Shown: positions 17,415 to 27,094, counted from the first letter of the stretch. The stretch is 64,000 nt of DNA from Hyphomicrobium sp. 99 (GCF_000384335.2 NZ_KQ031382.1:2367545-2431544); one strand, 5' to 3'. Program-made: numbers and translations. Notes: generated from the sequence alone by a model not told the origin.

Positions 17415-17428
17415 CAGCATCTATGCTG
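17415..17428. promoter_or_regulatory. Candidate LysR-regulator dyad upstream of the guanidine operon
   Basis: CAGCAT-CT-ATGCTG is a perfect 6-bp dyad with 2-base centre, about 120 bases upstream of the permease start and just downstream of the LysR stop. Size and position suit a LysR-family binding site, but no binding evidence exists. Confidence 0.35.
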
Positions 17429-17537
17429 CGGCGCGAACGCGCCCGACAAACAGTTCTCTGATTGATTGCGCAAACGTGCGATGGCCATGCGCGGCGACGC
17501 GACCGCCTCAAATCCGGCAGATGATCTTGAGGTGTCG

Positions 17538-18506
17538 CTATTCCGTTGTGGCGTCAGCGCAGACGTGTCCGCGCACCCGCTTCGCTTCGGAGATAGTCGC
17601 TTTCAACTCTTCGATGAAGAAGATGTGTGCGAGGTGCAAAGGCCGGTCTGGATTGGAAATGATGAAAATTTCCATGGCTGGTGCATGGCGCTTTCCGAGC
17701 AACGGCCATAATCGGCCGGAAGAAACGTCCGGCGCTGCGTAGCCCTCGGGAAGAAAGCACACGCCGACACCGAGGATTGCCAGTCGGCGCGCTTCCTCCA
17801 AATGTTGGGAAATTCCAGAGACCTTCTGCCCAATTCCGTATTTCAAGCGGAAGTCTGAAAGTTGATCGGGCTCGTCGGCGCCTGTCAGGATGAACGCCTC
17901 TTGCGCCAGCGCCCTAGGATCGAGAAGTTTTTGACCATAGAGACGATGACCTCGCCCACAATAGGGACGATGCGTCTCGCGAAACAACGGATGATAGATG
18001 AGATCGGCGCGTTTGCTTCGCGAAGGTGCAACACCGATGTCAATCTCCTGCCGAAGCAGAGAATTGATGACATCCGACCAGCTCGCAACATCGACGATCA
18101 ATTCCGCATTCGGACACTTTCTGTGAAATGACAGGATTACATCGTCGAGAATTTCGCTGACGACATTGCTGATCATTTTGATGCGCACAGGCCCGCTGAC
18201 GATGTTGAGCGTGTTCGCCATTGCGTCCGGAATTCCACGGACCAGCGCCTTCAGCTTCATGCACGTGTCGGCAAGAGCCCGACCCTCGTCGGTCAGCTCA
18301 AAACCACTCGGGCCTCGTTCACACAGACGCACATTGAGGTGACCTTCGAGCCGCTGCAGCGCGAGACTTATTGAGGGTTGCTTGCGACGCAAAAGCTCCG
18401 CCGCCGCTGTGACGCCGCCCGTTTCGGCGATGATGCAGAAGACCTTGAATAGGTTCCAATCGAGATTCCTGATGAAATCATCGTGGCGAATGCTGTTCGA
18501 AGGCAT
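17538..18506 (-). CDS. LysR-family transcriptional regulator of the guanidine operon
   Basis: 322 residues. N-terminal LysR helix-turn-helix (about 15-75, with R-K-Q-P-S-I-S-L-A-L-Q-R-L-E) and a C-terminal LysR substrate-binding domain. It lies directly upstream of, and in the same direction as, the importer-gdmH-hupE operon, so it probably senses guanidine or a nitrogen signal. It shares long identical or near-identical blocks with the LysR protein at 22.7-23.6 kb (R-N-L-D-W-N-L, L-C-E-R-G-P, F-I-L-T-G-A-D-E), marking the two as recent paralogues. Confidence 0.9.
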   Translation of the reverse strand: MPSNSIRHDDFIRNLDWNLFKVFCIIAETGGVTAAAELLRRKQPSISLALQRLEGHLNVRLCERGPSGFELTDEGRALADTCMKLKALVRGIPDAMANTLNIVSGPVRIKMISNVVSEILDDVILSFHRKCPNAELIVDVASWSDVINSLLRQEIDIGVAPSRSKRADLIYHPLFRETHRPYCGRGHRLYGQKLLDPRALAQEAFILTGADEPDQLSDFRLKYGIGQKVSGISQHLEEARRLAILGVGVCFLPEGYAAPDVSSGRLWPLLGKRHAPAMEIFIISNPDRPLHLAHIFFIEELKATISEAKRVRGHVCADATTE

Positions 18507-18710
18507 GTTGCACCGCGGTGTTGACTCTTAAGGGATCGCGCACGGAAAGAAGCTCTTCCCGGGAGAACGTTAAGTGAGTTCAGCAGCGAGTTGCAAGCTT
18601 AGGCTGACGTTCGATAACGCGCAGACGGATGTAACGCTTAATACCATCGCGTGACGGATACACGAGCACAACCTAAGAAGCTCAAGTCCCGTAACGACCG
18701 CGAAACGCAA

Positions 18711-18728
18711 CGCACAATCAATTGTGCG
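18711..18728. promoter_or_regulatory. 18-bp palindrome, possible operator
   Basis: CGCACAAT-CA-ATTGTGCG has 8-bp perfect arms around a 2-base centre. It lies 35 bases past the folD stop and about 205 bases upstream of the LysR start, with no T-run on either strand, so it looks like a protein-binding site rather than a terminator. The target regulator is unknown. Confidence 0.4.
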
Positions 18729-18762
18729 CCTGCGCAGAGGATTTATGCCTCCACCATGGCGC

Positions 18763-19680
18763 TTAACTTAAATGCTCGGACGCAGCAACGAAGTCGGAGC
18801 TGATGAGCGTTTGCCGATTGCCAATAGAATTCAGCGAGCGCTCGGCAGAGTTGATCGTGTTGACGAGCAGCATCGTCACCGTCATCGGACCGACGCCGCC
18901 AGGAACGGGCGTGATCATGGACGCGCGCCGGCTCACACCTTCAAAGTCGCAGTCCCCAACCAGTTGACCGTTCGCTAAGCGATTGATGCCGACGTCGATC
19001 ACGACGGCACCGGACTTGACCATCGGCGCCGTGATCAGATTGGGATACCCGGCCGCCACGATCAGAATGTCCGCAAGGATCGTGAACTGAGCCAGATCTC
19101 GAGTCTTTGCGTGGCAAACCGAGACCGTTGCCTCCCGCTGCATCAACATCAGCGCCATCGGCTTACCGACAATGTTGCTGGCACCGACAACCACCGCGTT
19201 GCGACCGGCGACATCCACGCCCGCATGATCGAGAAGCAACATCACCCCGTACGGCGTACAGGGTGGGAACACCGTATCTCCGATGACCAATCCGCCGACG
19301 TTGTAGAGATGAAAACCGTCGACATCCTTCCCCTGATCGATGGCGCCGAGCACAGTCTTGACGTCAAAATGTTTCGGAAGCGGCAGCTGCACCAGGATTC
19401 CGTGGATCGACGGGTTGGCACTAAGTTCAGCAATTTTCTCGATGACGACTGACTGATCGACATCGGCAGGGAACAGGAACTTTCGAGAATCTATGCCGAC
19501 GTCGGCGCAGGCTTGAATTTTCTTTCGCACGTACACGGCCGAAGCCGGGTCTTCGCCGACCATGATCACGGCAAGGCCGGGCGACACACCAAATTGTTTT
19601 TTGAGAGCGTCAACCCGTTGTCGGCACTCACGACGAACACCGGCTGCAACGGCCTTACCGTCGATAATTTTGGCTGTCAT
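18763..19680 (-). CDS. folD: Bifunctional methylene-H4F dehydrogenase / methenyl-H4F cyclohydrolase
   Basis: 305 residues. Hallmarks of FolD are present: the Y-V-R-K-K catalytic Tyr/Lys segment, Q-L-P-L-P, K-D-V-D-G-F and the C-terminal P-G-G-V-G-P-M-T-V motif, plus the nucleotide-binding G-A-S-N-I-V-G-K-P. The enzyme interconverts methylene-, methenyl- and formyl-tetrahydrofolate with NADP. It follows ftfL by about 110 bases on the same strand. In methylotrophs this pair can replace MtdA/Fch in moving formate carbon into the methylene-H4F pool. A roughly 20-residue C-terminal tail beyond the family core is present. Confidence 0.96.
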   Translation of the reverse strand: MTAKIIDGKAVAAGVRRECRQRVDALKKQFGVSPGLAVIMVGEDPASAVYVRKKIQACADVGIDSRKFLFPADVDQSVVIEKIAELSANPSIHGILVQLPLPKHFDVKTVLGAIDQGKDVDGFHLYNVGGLVIGDTVFPPCTPYGVMLLLDHAGVDVAGRNAVVVGASNIVGKPMALMLMQREATVSVCHAKTRDLAQFTILADILIVAAGYPNLITAPMVKSGAVVIDVGINRLANGQLVGDCDFEGVSRRASMITPVPGGVGPMTVTMLLVNTINSAERSLNSIGNRQTLISSDFVAASEHLS

Positions 19681-19790
19681 TGCGTTACTCTCTGAAAGGC
19701 TGCAGCGCTCCGATGGGAACGCGGCAGCTCATCGACAGAATGATCGAGACGTTCCTGTGTGACCGGCGCAATGCCGGTGCGCTTTACGTT

Positions 19791-21467
19791 CTAGAACAGC
19801 CCCTGAATTTGGCCCTTGTCGTCGAGACGGATGGAATCGGCCGACGGCACCTTCGGCAAGCCCGGCATCGTCATGATCTCGCCGGTGACGACGACGATGA
19901 ACTCGGCGCCCGCGGACAGCCGAAGCTCACGAATGGGCACGATGTGGCCCGTCGGGGCCCCGCGCTTCGTCGGGTCGGTCGAGAACGAATACTGCGTCTT
20001 TGCCATGCAGACCGGGAAATGCCCGAAGCCCGCGGCCTCGAAATCCTTGAACTGCGTTTCAACGCTCGCATCGCACGAGATGTCGGCGGCGCGATAGATT
20101 TCCGTCGCGATCGTCTTCACCTTGTCCCGCAGTTTCATGTCGTCCGGATAGAGTGGCTTGAAGTTCGCCTTGCCTTCATCGATGACGTTGACGACGTGCT
20201 TGGCGAGCGCCTCCGTGCCCTTGCCGCCGTCGGCCCAGTGCGTGCACAGGAACGCCTTCGTGCCCATGCTTTCCGCCGCCTTCTGAACCTCGGCGATCTC
20301 GGCGTCGGTGTCGGTGATGAACTTGTTGACGGCGACGACGGCCGGCACGCCGAACTTGTTCACGTTTTCGATGTGGCGCTTCAGGTTTTCGCAGCCCTTA
20401 GCGACGGCCGCGGCGTTCTCATGCTTGAGGTCATCCTTGGCGACGCCGCCGTGCATCTTGAGCGCGCGCACGGTGGCGACGATGACGACGGCGGACGGCG
20501 AAATGCCGGCCTTGCGGCACTTGATGTCGAAGAACTTCTCCGCACCCAAATCGGCGCCGAAGCCGGCTTCGGTGACGACGTAATCGGCAAGCTTCATCGC
20601 CGTCTTCGTCGCCAGCACCGAGTTGCAGCCGTGCGCGATGTTCGCGAACGGACCGCCGTGGATGAAGACCGGGTTGTTCTCGAGCGTCTGCACCAGGTTC
20701 GGCTGCAGGGCGTCCTTCAGCAGCACCGTCATCGCGCCGTCGGCCTTGAGATCGCGGGCGCGGATCGGCTTCTTATCGCGCGTGTAGGCGACGATGATGT
20801 TGCCGAGACGGTTTTCAAGATCTTTCAGATCCTTCGACAGGCAGAGGATCGCCATGACTTCCGAGGCGACGGTGATGTCGAAGCCGTCCTCGCGCGGAAA
20901 GCCGTTCGAGACGCCGCCCAAGGAATTGACGATCGAGCGCAGCGCCCGATCGTTCATGTCGAGCACGCGCTTCCAACCGATGCGGCGCTGATCAATGCCG
21001 AGCGCGTTGCCCCAGTAGATGTGGTTGTCGATCAAGGCCGAGAGCAGATTGTGGGCGCTCGTGATGGCGTGGAAGTCGCCGGTGAAATGGAGATTGATGT
21101 CTTCCATCGGCACGACCTGGGCGTAGCCGCCGCCGGCCGCGCCGCCCTTCACGCCGAAGCAGGGCCCTAGCGAGGGTTCGCGCAGCGCCGCGATCGCCTT
21201 CTTGCCGATATAGTTAAGGCCATCGCTCAAGCCGACCGTCGTCGTCGTCTTGCCTTCGCCGGCCGGCGTCGGGCTAATGGCGGTGACGAGGATGACCTTG
21301 CCGTCACTGAAACTTTCAATGTCTTTCAGATAGTCGAACGAGATTTTTGCCTTGGTCCATCCGTAAGGAATGAGCGCGTGCGATGGCACACCGACCTTGG
21401 CTGCGACCTCCGCAATAGGTTTGAGCTTTGCTTCGCGGGCAATTTCGATGTCGGACTTGACGGACAT
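19791..21467 (-). CDS. ftfL: Formate-tetrahydrofolate ligase
   Basis: 558 residues from ATG 21467, which has GGGGAG at good spacing; a longer frame to 21497 has no support. Length matches the family (about 557). The P-loop [10 protein letters not shown] is at about 57-66 and conserved blocks such as [10 protein letters not shown] and F-V-C-M-A-K-T-Q-like (here [10 protein letters not shown]) are present. It makes 10-formyl-H4F from formate, ATP and H4F, the entry to assimilation in serine-cycle methylotrophs. Also called fhs. FolD, encoded next, takes the product onward. Confidence 0.97.
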   Translation of the reverse strand: MSVKSDIEIAREAKLKPIAEVAAKVGVPSHALIPYGWTKAKISFDYLKDIESFSDGKVILVTAISPTPAGEGKTTTTVGLSDGLNYIGKKAIAALREPSLGPCFGVKGGAAGGGYAQVVPMEDINLHFTGDFHAITSAHNLLSALIDNHIYWGNALGIDQRRIGWKRVLDMNDRALRSIVNSLGGVSNGFPREDGFDITVASEVMAILCLSKDLKDLENRLGNIIVAYTRDKKPIRARDLKADGAMTVLLKDALQPNLVQTLENNPVFIHGGPFANIAHGCNSVLATKTAMKLADYVVTEAGFGADLGAEKFFDIKCRKAGISPSAVVIVATVRALKMHGGVAKDDLKHENAAAVAKGCENLKRHIENVNKFGVPAVVAVNKFITDTDAEIAEVQKAAESMGTKAFLCTHWADGGKGTEALAKHVVNVIDEGKANFKPLYPDDMKLRDKVKTIATEIYRAADISCDASVETQFKDFEAAGFGHFPVCMAKTQYSFSTDPTKRGAPTGHIVPIRELRLSAGAEFIVVVTGEIMTMPGLPKVPSADSIRLDDKGQIQGLF

Positions 21468-21723
21468 TCTGATGCTCCCCTCAGGACGCGAGAACACGAC
21501 TCAATCCGCGCAGGCGACGGCCCGCTGTCCGTATTGGCGGCGATATTCGCGTCTCCACTTTCGGGCGAGTCTACTATCACGAAACTTTCGTTCCCTCCAA
21601 GCAACTTTCGAGGGATGGCTTCATTTTTACAGTGTCAGCGTCCTTTTCCGGTGCGCGCAGACAGCAGGACCAGCCCTGCCAAGAGGGCTTGGTCCTTGTT
21701 AAAATACGTGAATGTAAGGCGCG

Positions 21724-22587
21724 CTAGGCCGATCCGGAGAGAACGGCCGTCCCTACCGCGATCATCGCGACGGCGAGCCACTGCTGGTTGCTGACGGGCT
21801 CTTTCAGAATGAACCTAGCCAAAACAACAGTGACGACACTGAACGTCGAGGCGACCACCATTGTGATGTGTGGGCTCGCAGTCGTCGAGCCCGCGAGAAA
21901 TGCCATATAGCCGATCGTGTCGAGAAGACCTTGAGCGCCGACGAACGGAATCCAGCTACGCGGAATAGCTATGCTGCGGCGCTGCGCGGCAAGTATGATG
22001 CCGACCAACAAAAAACCACTCAAGCGGCCAAGCCACAACGTTTGCGGCTCGCCAATCCGCTGCGCCGACGCCTGCCCCGTCGTGACGAGGACGACGTAGG
22101 CGAGACAGGCGCCAAGTGCGATGGCAATCGTCTTGCGCAGCTCCTTGCCATCGGTCTTCGCAAATTGCGGATGCCCTTCAGCGCTTCGCGCGATGAGAAT
22201 GCCGCCGAAAATGATCACGGCCATCGCGACCCACTGGTAGACGGTAGGCCGAAGACCCATAGCGACGTTGACGACGAGTACAAGGGCCGGATGCGCCGCA
22301 ACGATCGGGGCGACGATCGCGACCGGGCCGCGCGCCAAACCCGCATAAAGAAGCATGCACATTGCGGCGACGCTTAAACCGTGCACGATGGCAAGACCAC
22401 ATCCGCCAGAGGTCCAGATGAGTCTCTCGCCACTGACGGCGATCCACGCTGACGATGTTATCACGCCGATCAACAGCACAACGGCGTACGTCAATGTCGC
22501 CCCGAGCGCGCGCGAGCTGAAGCGCGCCATGAAATCCGCAAGACCGAGGCTTGCCGAGGTGGCAAGGCCAAAGACGACTGAGATCAT
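21724..22587 (-). CDS. EamA/DMT-family membrane transporter
   Basis: 287 residues from ATG 22587. Ten predicted membrane helices in two EamA repeats, the second ending with the typical L-K-E-P-V-S-N-Q-Q-W-L pattern. The family exports or imports small metabolites; no substrate can be assigned. A GTG at 22623 is an alternative start. It is divergent from a LysR gene 111 bases away, the usual arrangement of a regulator and its target. Confidence 0.85.
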   Translation of the reverse strand: MISVVFGLATSASLGLADFMARFSSRALGATLTYAVVLLIGVITSSAWIAVSGERLIWTSGGCGLAIVHGLSVAAMCMLLYAGLARGPVAIVAPIVAAHPALVLVVNVAMGLRPTVYQWVAMAVIIFGGILIARSAEGHPQFAKTDGKELRKTIAIALGACLAYVVLVTTGQASAQRIGEPQTLWLGRLSGFLLVGIILAAQRRSIAIPRSWIPFVGAQGLLDTIGYMAFLAGSTTASPHITMVVASTFSVVTVVLARFILKEPVSNQQWLAVAMIAVGTAVLSGSA

Positions 22588-22698
22588 GGGCTGGCCCGCA
22601 CCGTTTCGCGGTTGCGCGCACACCTTCCCGCACAGTGCTTAGGCCACGCTGGCCACGCTCGGCCAATCAATTTGTTTTTCCGGAATGAGGACATGACT

Positions 22699-23616
22699 AT
22701 GGGCAAGGGCATTGCTTCCTTCTCGCGAAACCTGGACTGGAATCTTCTGAAGACGTTCCACGCGATTGTGCAGTCCGAAGGTCTCAGCCGCGCGAGCGGA
22801 ACGCTCGGCCGCAAGCAGCCCGCATTGAGCTTGGCGCTCAAACGGCTCGAACAGCAGCTTGGCGTCAAACTCTGCGAGCGGGGACCTGGCGGCTTCGCGC
22901 TGACGGACGAAGGCCTGCTCGTCGCCGACACCTGCGGATCGCTCAATGGGCTCGTGCAGCGGTTGCCCAAAAAGATCGCCAATGCCAGCGATGAGGTCGC
23001 CGGACGCGTCTCTATTCAGGTTGTTTCCTGTCTCGTATGCGACCGCCTCGACAGCGCAATTTCGCGCTTCCACGGCAGTCACCCGAAAGCCGAGATCATC
23101 ATCGATATCAAGACATGGGACTCGGTTGCTGGCGCGCTTCTGCGCGACGAGATCGACATCGGCGTGGCGCCCGCGAGTTCTCTGCGCGCCGATCTCAAAT
23201 ACGACTTTCTGTTTGACGAGGTACACCGGCCGTACGTAGGCCCGTCGCACCGCCTCTTCGGCCGGACGTTTGACGATCCGGGCGCTCTCGCGTCGGAAGC
23301 CTTCATTTTGACGGGCGCCGACGAGTCGGACGCTTTGACCGAGTTCAGAACGCGTCATGGTCTTGGCCGCGTAGTTGCCGGGCTGTCCGAACACCTCGAT
23401 GCGGCAAAGCGGTTGACCTTGTTGAACGTCGGCATTTGCTTCCTGCCCGAGAGATTTGCTGAGCCCGATGTACAGGCCGGACGGCTCTGGCCGGTCCTCG
23501 CAGAGAGCGAGCGGCCGTCGTCACCGATTTTCATCATCACCAACCCGCACGCGCCGAGAAAGCTCGCGCGGCAGCTGCTGCTATTGGAAATCAGCGAGTC
23601 GCTTGAGGCTCATTGA
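22699..23616 (+). CDS. LysR-family transcriptional regulator, paralogue of the guanidine-operon LysR
   Basis: 305 residues from ATG 22699, eight bases after TGAGG; ATG 22693 is too close to that site. Helix-turn-helix (about 9-65) and effector domain as in LysR. It keeps the blocks R-N-L-D-W-N-L, R-K-Q-P, L-C-E-R-G-P and F-I-L-T-G-A-D-E found in the regulator at 17.5-18.5 kb, and aligns with it over the full length. Divergent from the EamA transporter gene, which it probably controls. Confidence 0.9.
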   Translation: MGKGIASFSRNLDWNLLKTFHAIVQSEGLSRASGTLGRKQPALSLALKRLEQQLGVKLCERGPGGFALTDEGLLVADTCGSLNGLVQRLPKKIANASDEVAGRVSIQVVSCLVCDRLDSAISRFHGSHPKAEIIIDIKTWDSVAGALLRDEIDIGVAPASSLRADLKYDFLFDEVHRPYVGPSHRLFGRTFDDPGALASEAFILTGADESDALTEFRTRHGLGRVVAGLSEHLDAAKRLTLLNVGICFLPERFAEPDVQAGRLWPVLAESERPSSPIFIITNPHAPRKLARQLLLLEISESLEAH

Positions 23617-23778
23617 ACCTCAGCGCATCATTGCGTGCCTGCGCGAACGGGCGACTTGCCGTGCACTGCACCATTGATCTCGGCAATGTTCAGGATTGAG
23701 ATTTTGGGCCTTTTACGCGGCGGAGTCGGGCACGAATAGCGCCCACTCATGCGCCAATCTGGCCGTCCGCGATTGACA

Positions 23779-25443
23779 CTAAATCGCCGCGCTTGTGGTC
23801 TTCGCCGAAGCAAGAAACGCGTGCAAGGCCGCAACCACTTGCGCACCTTCACCCACGCCTGCCGCAACGCGCTTGATCGACCCTGCCCGAACGTCGCCGA
23901 TTGCGAAGACGCCTGGAACACTCGTTTCCAACGAATTGCATCCGTCACGCACGTCTGTGCCGGTCAACACGAAACCTTTCGCGTCGAGACCTACGCCAGA
24001 TCCCGAAAGCCAACCCGTCTCGGGGTCAGCCCCAATGAAAAGAAACAGGTGCCGAATGTTCCGGCGAACCACCTCGCCTGAGGCGGTGCGCCAACTGATG
24101 GCATCGAGAACGCCATCATCGCCTTCGAGGCTCGTAACCTCTGCCCCCGTTACGACTTCGACATTTGCGAGGCCCCGAATACGGTCCACCAGGTATTGCG
24201 ACATGCTCGACGCGATATCGCCACCACGAGCGAGAAGCCAAACTTTGGCGGCCTGGCTCGCCAAATAGACCGTGGCCTGTCCCGCAGAATTGCCTGCACC
24301 CACGAGAACGACTTCATTCTGGGCGCAGAGCTTTCCCTCCAGCGGAGAGGCCCAATAATGAACGCTGCTGCCTTCGAATTCGCTCACTCTATCAATGCCA
24401 AGACGCCGGTAGCGGACACCGCTCGCTATGACGACAGAATGCGTGTTGACGCGCTCATTATCGGCCAACAGCAAAGTGAATCCGCCACCCTCGCGCGTCT
24501 CCAAGCCGACAACCTGTGTTGGGATTGAAAATTCGGCGCCGAACTTCTGCGCCTGATTGAACGCTCGCGCCATCAGGGCCATCCCGGTAATTCCGGTTGG
24601 AAAACCGAGATAGTTCTCGATGCGCGCCGAGGCGCCTGCCTGCCCTCCGAATGATCGGCAATCGAGCACCAGAACGGATAGTCCCTCAGACGCAGCATAG
24701 ACAGCTGCCGCCATTCCGGCCGGTCCCGCGCCGACAATGGCAACATCATAGACCCGTGCTGGATCAATGGGCCCGACGAGGCCGATGCACCGCGCAAGCT
24801 TCATCTCACTCGGGTTCTGAAGAAGCTGGCCGCCCGGACAAAGAACAATAGGAAGCGCAGCAGGTTCGATGTGAAGCCGCTCGATGAGTGCCTTTGCATC
24901 AGGATCGCTTACTGGGTCGAGCCTGAGATGCGGATGCCCGTTTCGGGAAAGAAAGTTTTCAAGGCGCAGCACATCGCTGTTATCGGCGGCGCCGACAATG
25001 ACTGGCCCACCTCTGCCCGTCTCGAGCAAACCAACGCGGCGCAAAATGAGCGCGCGCATGATCCGCTCGCCGAGATCAGCCTCCGCAATCAACAACGAAC
25101 GAAGCTTCTGCGGAGCAATCACGAGCGCCTCGACGGCGGTCTTGGCATATGCGTCCACCAATGCAGGACGGCCGGAAAGCTGGGCCAGCTCTCCCATGAA
25201 GGAGCCCGGCCCGTGCGTGACGATGCGATTGCGACGTCCCGCCTGATCTCGTTGCGTGACCTCGACGTTGCCGCTCAGGATGATGATAAAGCCCGCGCCA
25301 ACTTTTCCGGATTCCGCGAGGACGTCGCCGGCCTCGAACCGCTTGATCTCGCCGAACCGCCGCACGCGATCGATTTCTTCCGGCCCTAGAATTGGAAACA
25401 TCTGGTCGTGGCGACTGGCGATGATGGATTGTGGTTCGGTCAC
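23779..25443 (-). CDS. Cyclic-nucleotide-binding/thioredoxin-reductase-like flavoprotein fusion
   Basis: 554 residues in three parts: a cNMP-binding domain (about 15-125, with G-S-F-M-G-E-L-A), a thioredoxin-like segment (about 145-210) and a pyridine-nucleotide oxidoreductase (about 230-554) with G-A-G-P-A-G-M-A-A and G-A-G-N-S-A-G-Q. The redox C-x-x-C of true thioredoxin reductase is replaced by Y-W-A-S, so it cannot reduce thioredoxin by the normal route. Such fusions are common in alphaproteobacteria but their substrate is not known. Upstream on the same strand of nothing obvious; the FMN reductase gene precedes it by 33 bases and may be cotranscribed. Confidence 0.85.
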   Translation of the reverse strand: MTEPQSIIASRHDQMFPILGPEEIDRVRRFGEIKRFEAGDVLAESGKVGAGFIIILSGNVEVTQRDQAGRRNRIVTHGPGSFMGELAQLSGRPALVDAYAKTAVEALVIAPQKLRSLLIAEADLGERIMRALILRRVGLLETGRGGPVIVGAADNSDVLRLENFLSRNGHPHLRLDPVSDPDAKALIERLHIEPAALPIVLCPGGQLLQNPSEMKLARCIGLVGPIDPARVYDVAIVGAGPAGMAAAVYAASEGLSVLVLDCRSFGGQAGASARIENYLGFPTGITGMALMARAFNQAQKFGAEFSIPTQVVGLETREGGGFTLLLADNERVNTHSVVIASGVRYRRLGIDRVSEFEGSSVHYWASPLEGKLCAQNEVVLVGAGNSAGQATVYLASQAAKVWLLARGGDIASSMSQYLVDRIRGLANVEVVTGAEVTSLEGDDGVLDAISWRTASGEVVRRNIRHLFLFIGADPETGWLSGSGVGLDAKGFVLTGTDVRDGCNSLETSVPGVFAIGDVRAGSIKRVAAGVGEGAQVVAALHAFLASAKTTSAAI

Positions 25444-25476
25444 CTTATCACCCTCAGCTCGTCCTACGGAAACCCG

Positions 25477-26067
25477 TCAGTATGGAGGTTGTTTCTTGGT
25501 GCGTTGATTTCTTCCAGCTTCTGTCCACCACGCAAGGTCGTCAGCAAAACGCGGAAAGGCTTTGCTGAGCGACGCTCCAAGTTCCCCGGTGGGCTTGCTG
25601 TTCGCGTCCAACGTTTGGGCGATTGGCCCGACGGCGAGTGTACTCGAAACAACGACCATTCCCATCTCGGATAAAGTGCCGTGCCACGTAAAGCTCGATC
25701 GCGCGCCGGATAGTCTTCCTGCAGAATAACTCGCAACCGCAGCGGGCCTCCAATACCATTCCTCGAGAAAATGATCGGCGAGGTTTTTGAGGCCCGGCTG
25801 CATCCCCCAATTGTATTCGCCAGTCACAAAAATGAAAGCGTGGGCGGCCTTTATCTTCGTCGCCAGCGCTTCCATTGCGGGAGGCGCCGTCCCAGCTGGA
25901 AATTCCTTGTACATCCGATCGAGCATCGGCAGGCCGACCGCCTTGGCATCAATGAGTTCCACGTCGGAGCCTCGAGTGCGCAGTTCTGAGACGATGAAGT
26001 TGGCAAGCCGGATGCCCAATCGATCGCTGCGATACGATCCGTAGAATACGAGGATCCGATCAGCCAT
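25477..26067 (-). CDS. NADPH-dependent FMN reductase-family flavoprotein
   Basis: 196 residues. The flavodoxin-like phosphate loop G-S-Y-R-S-D-R-L-G near the N-terminus and G-E-Y-N-W-G-M-Q-P-G-L-K-N-L-A-D in the middle are the signature of NADPH:FMN/quinone/azo reductases. It is transcribed toward the cNMP-flavoprotein gene with a 33-base gap, which suggests a joint redox function. Substrate unknown. Confidence 0.9.
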   Translation of the reverse strand: MADRILVFYGSYRSDRLGIRLANFIVSELRTRGSDVELIDAKAVGLPMLDRMYKEFPAGTAPPAMEALATKIKAAHAFIFVTGEYNWGMQPGLKNLADHFLEEWYWRPAAVASYSAGRLSGARSSFTWHGTLSEMGMVVVSSTLAVGPIAQTLDANSKPTGELGASLSKAFPRFADDLAWWTEAGRNQRTKKQPPY

Positions 26068-26149
26068 TCTGCAAACTCCTGAACACAGAACGCTAAAGAT
26101 ATAAAATGAATGCCCGATTGTTGCACCCAGTCAGCCCAAATGCAAAACT

Positions 26150-27094
26150 TCAGTGGTGCATGCCGATGTGATCGAGCAAAGCGGGCGGCATCGTTCCCAA
26201 AGCGGCGACGACGCATAAAATGAGCAGTCCGAATGCCGCTTCTATCAACGCGTTCCGCCGTAGCGTCGCAACTGTGCCGCTCTCGGAGAGACGCGGCGTA
26301 AGTGCGAACCGGTTCAGCGTCGCAATCATCACCATCACGAGAAAAATCGCCACCTTGATCGATAGCATCCGCCCATAGGCGCTATGCGTTAGCAGCTCGG
26401 CACTCCCGACAAGGTTCGAGGCATTGATGAGCCCGCTCGCGGCGATTGTCAGGACGGCGGCAATCCCCAGATTCGAAAACCGCCTCGTTATCACAGCAAT
26501 GTCAGCGATCGTTTCCGGGCGGCAATCTTCTGCCGGCGCCCAGAGATATAACGCGTAGGGCAGCAAGCCTCCGAGCCAGGCGCTTGCAGCAAAGATATGG
26601 ACGACATCCGCCGCAAGGTGAACATCTCCTTTCATCCCGGGCCCGCTTGCGGCGTGTCCGGCAAAAGCCAGCCCGCCGGCGAATATTGCCGACAACACCA
26701 GTTCTATCGTTAAGGCGAAAAAGCCATTCGCCTTCCAAAGGAGGACCACGGCGGCGAGCAATGCTCCGGCGACAAATCGGACGATCCACGCGTTGCCGAA
26801 TTGCGTATCCATGAGAACCGTCGAGCCGGTGCCATCAATAATCGACGACACCCATGAGGCATCGTCTATCGCGGCGGTGACGGCGCAAAACCACGCCACC
26901 CCCGACAAAAACGCAACGGCAAGGCTGCACCAGAAAAGCAACCGCAGCGAATATCCCAAGGAAGCCGGCAAACGTCCGCTCAAAATGAACGCACGAAAAA
27001 TCAGGACGCCTGCGACTTGTATCGTCGCAACGAAATGCAACGCTCGCCAGAAAATCAGTGTCGTGTCCACTGAGCGCCTCGGATCATTTCCCAA
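26150..27094 (-). CDS. copD: CopD-family copper resistance/transport membrane protein
   Basis: 314 residues with about eight membrane helices and the conserved His-containing segments of CopD (H-F-V-A near the N-terminus; D-V-V-H-I-F-A-A-S-A-W-L-G-G in the middle). The start at 27094 overlaps the end of copC by 11 bases, giving the classic copC-copD pair for copper uptake across the inner membrane. A short His pair (M-H-H) ends the protein. Confidence 0.9.
   Translation of the reverse strand: MGNDPRRSVDTTLIFWRALHFVATIQVAGVLIFRAFILSGRLPASLGYSLRLLFWCSLAVAFLSGVAWFCAVTAAIDDASWVSSIIDGTGSTVLMDTQFGNAWIVRFVAGALLAAVVLLWKANGFFALTIELVLSAIFAGGLAFAGHAASGPGMKGDVHLAADVVHIFAASAWLGGLLPYALYLWAPAEDCRPETIADIAVITRRFSNLGIAAVLTIAASGLINASNLVGSAELLTHSAYGRMLSIKVAIFLVMVMIATLNRFALTPRLSESGTVATLRRNALIEAAFGLLILCVVAALGTMPPALLDHIGMHH

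Noticed and set aside
17296-17537. Guanidine riboswitch upstream of the importer operon
   Set aside because: I looked for guanidine-I, -II (paired hairpins with ACGR loops) and -III features and found none; stray ACGR tetranucleotides have no flanking stems. A covariance search would decide.
18711-18728. Palindrome as folD terminator
   Set aside because: The loop is only two bases and no T-run follows on the minus strand, so it is listed as a possible operator instead.
19680-21170. Long 496-codon plus-strand frame
   Set aside because: It lies exactly antisense to ftfL, whose protein is fully conserved; no ribosome binding site or known domain.
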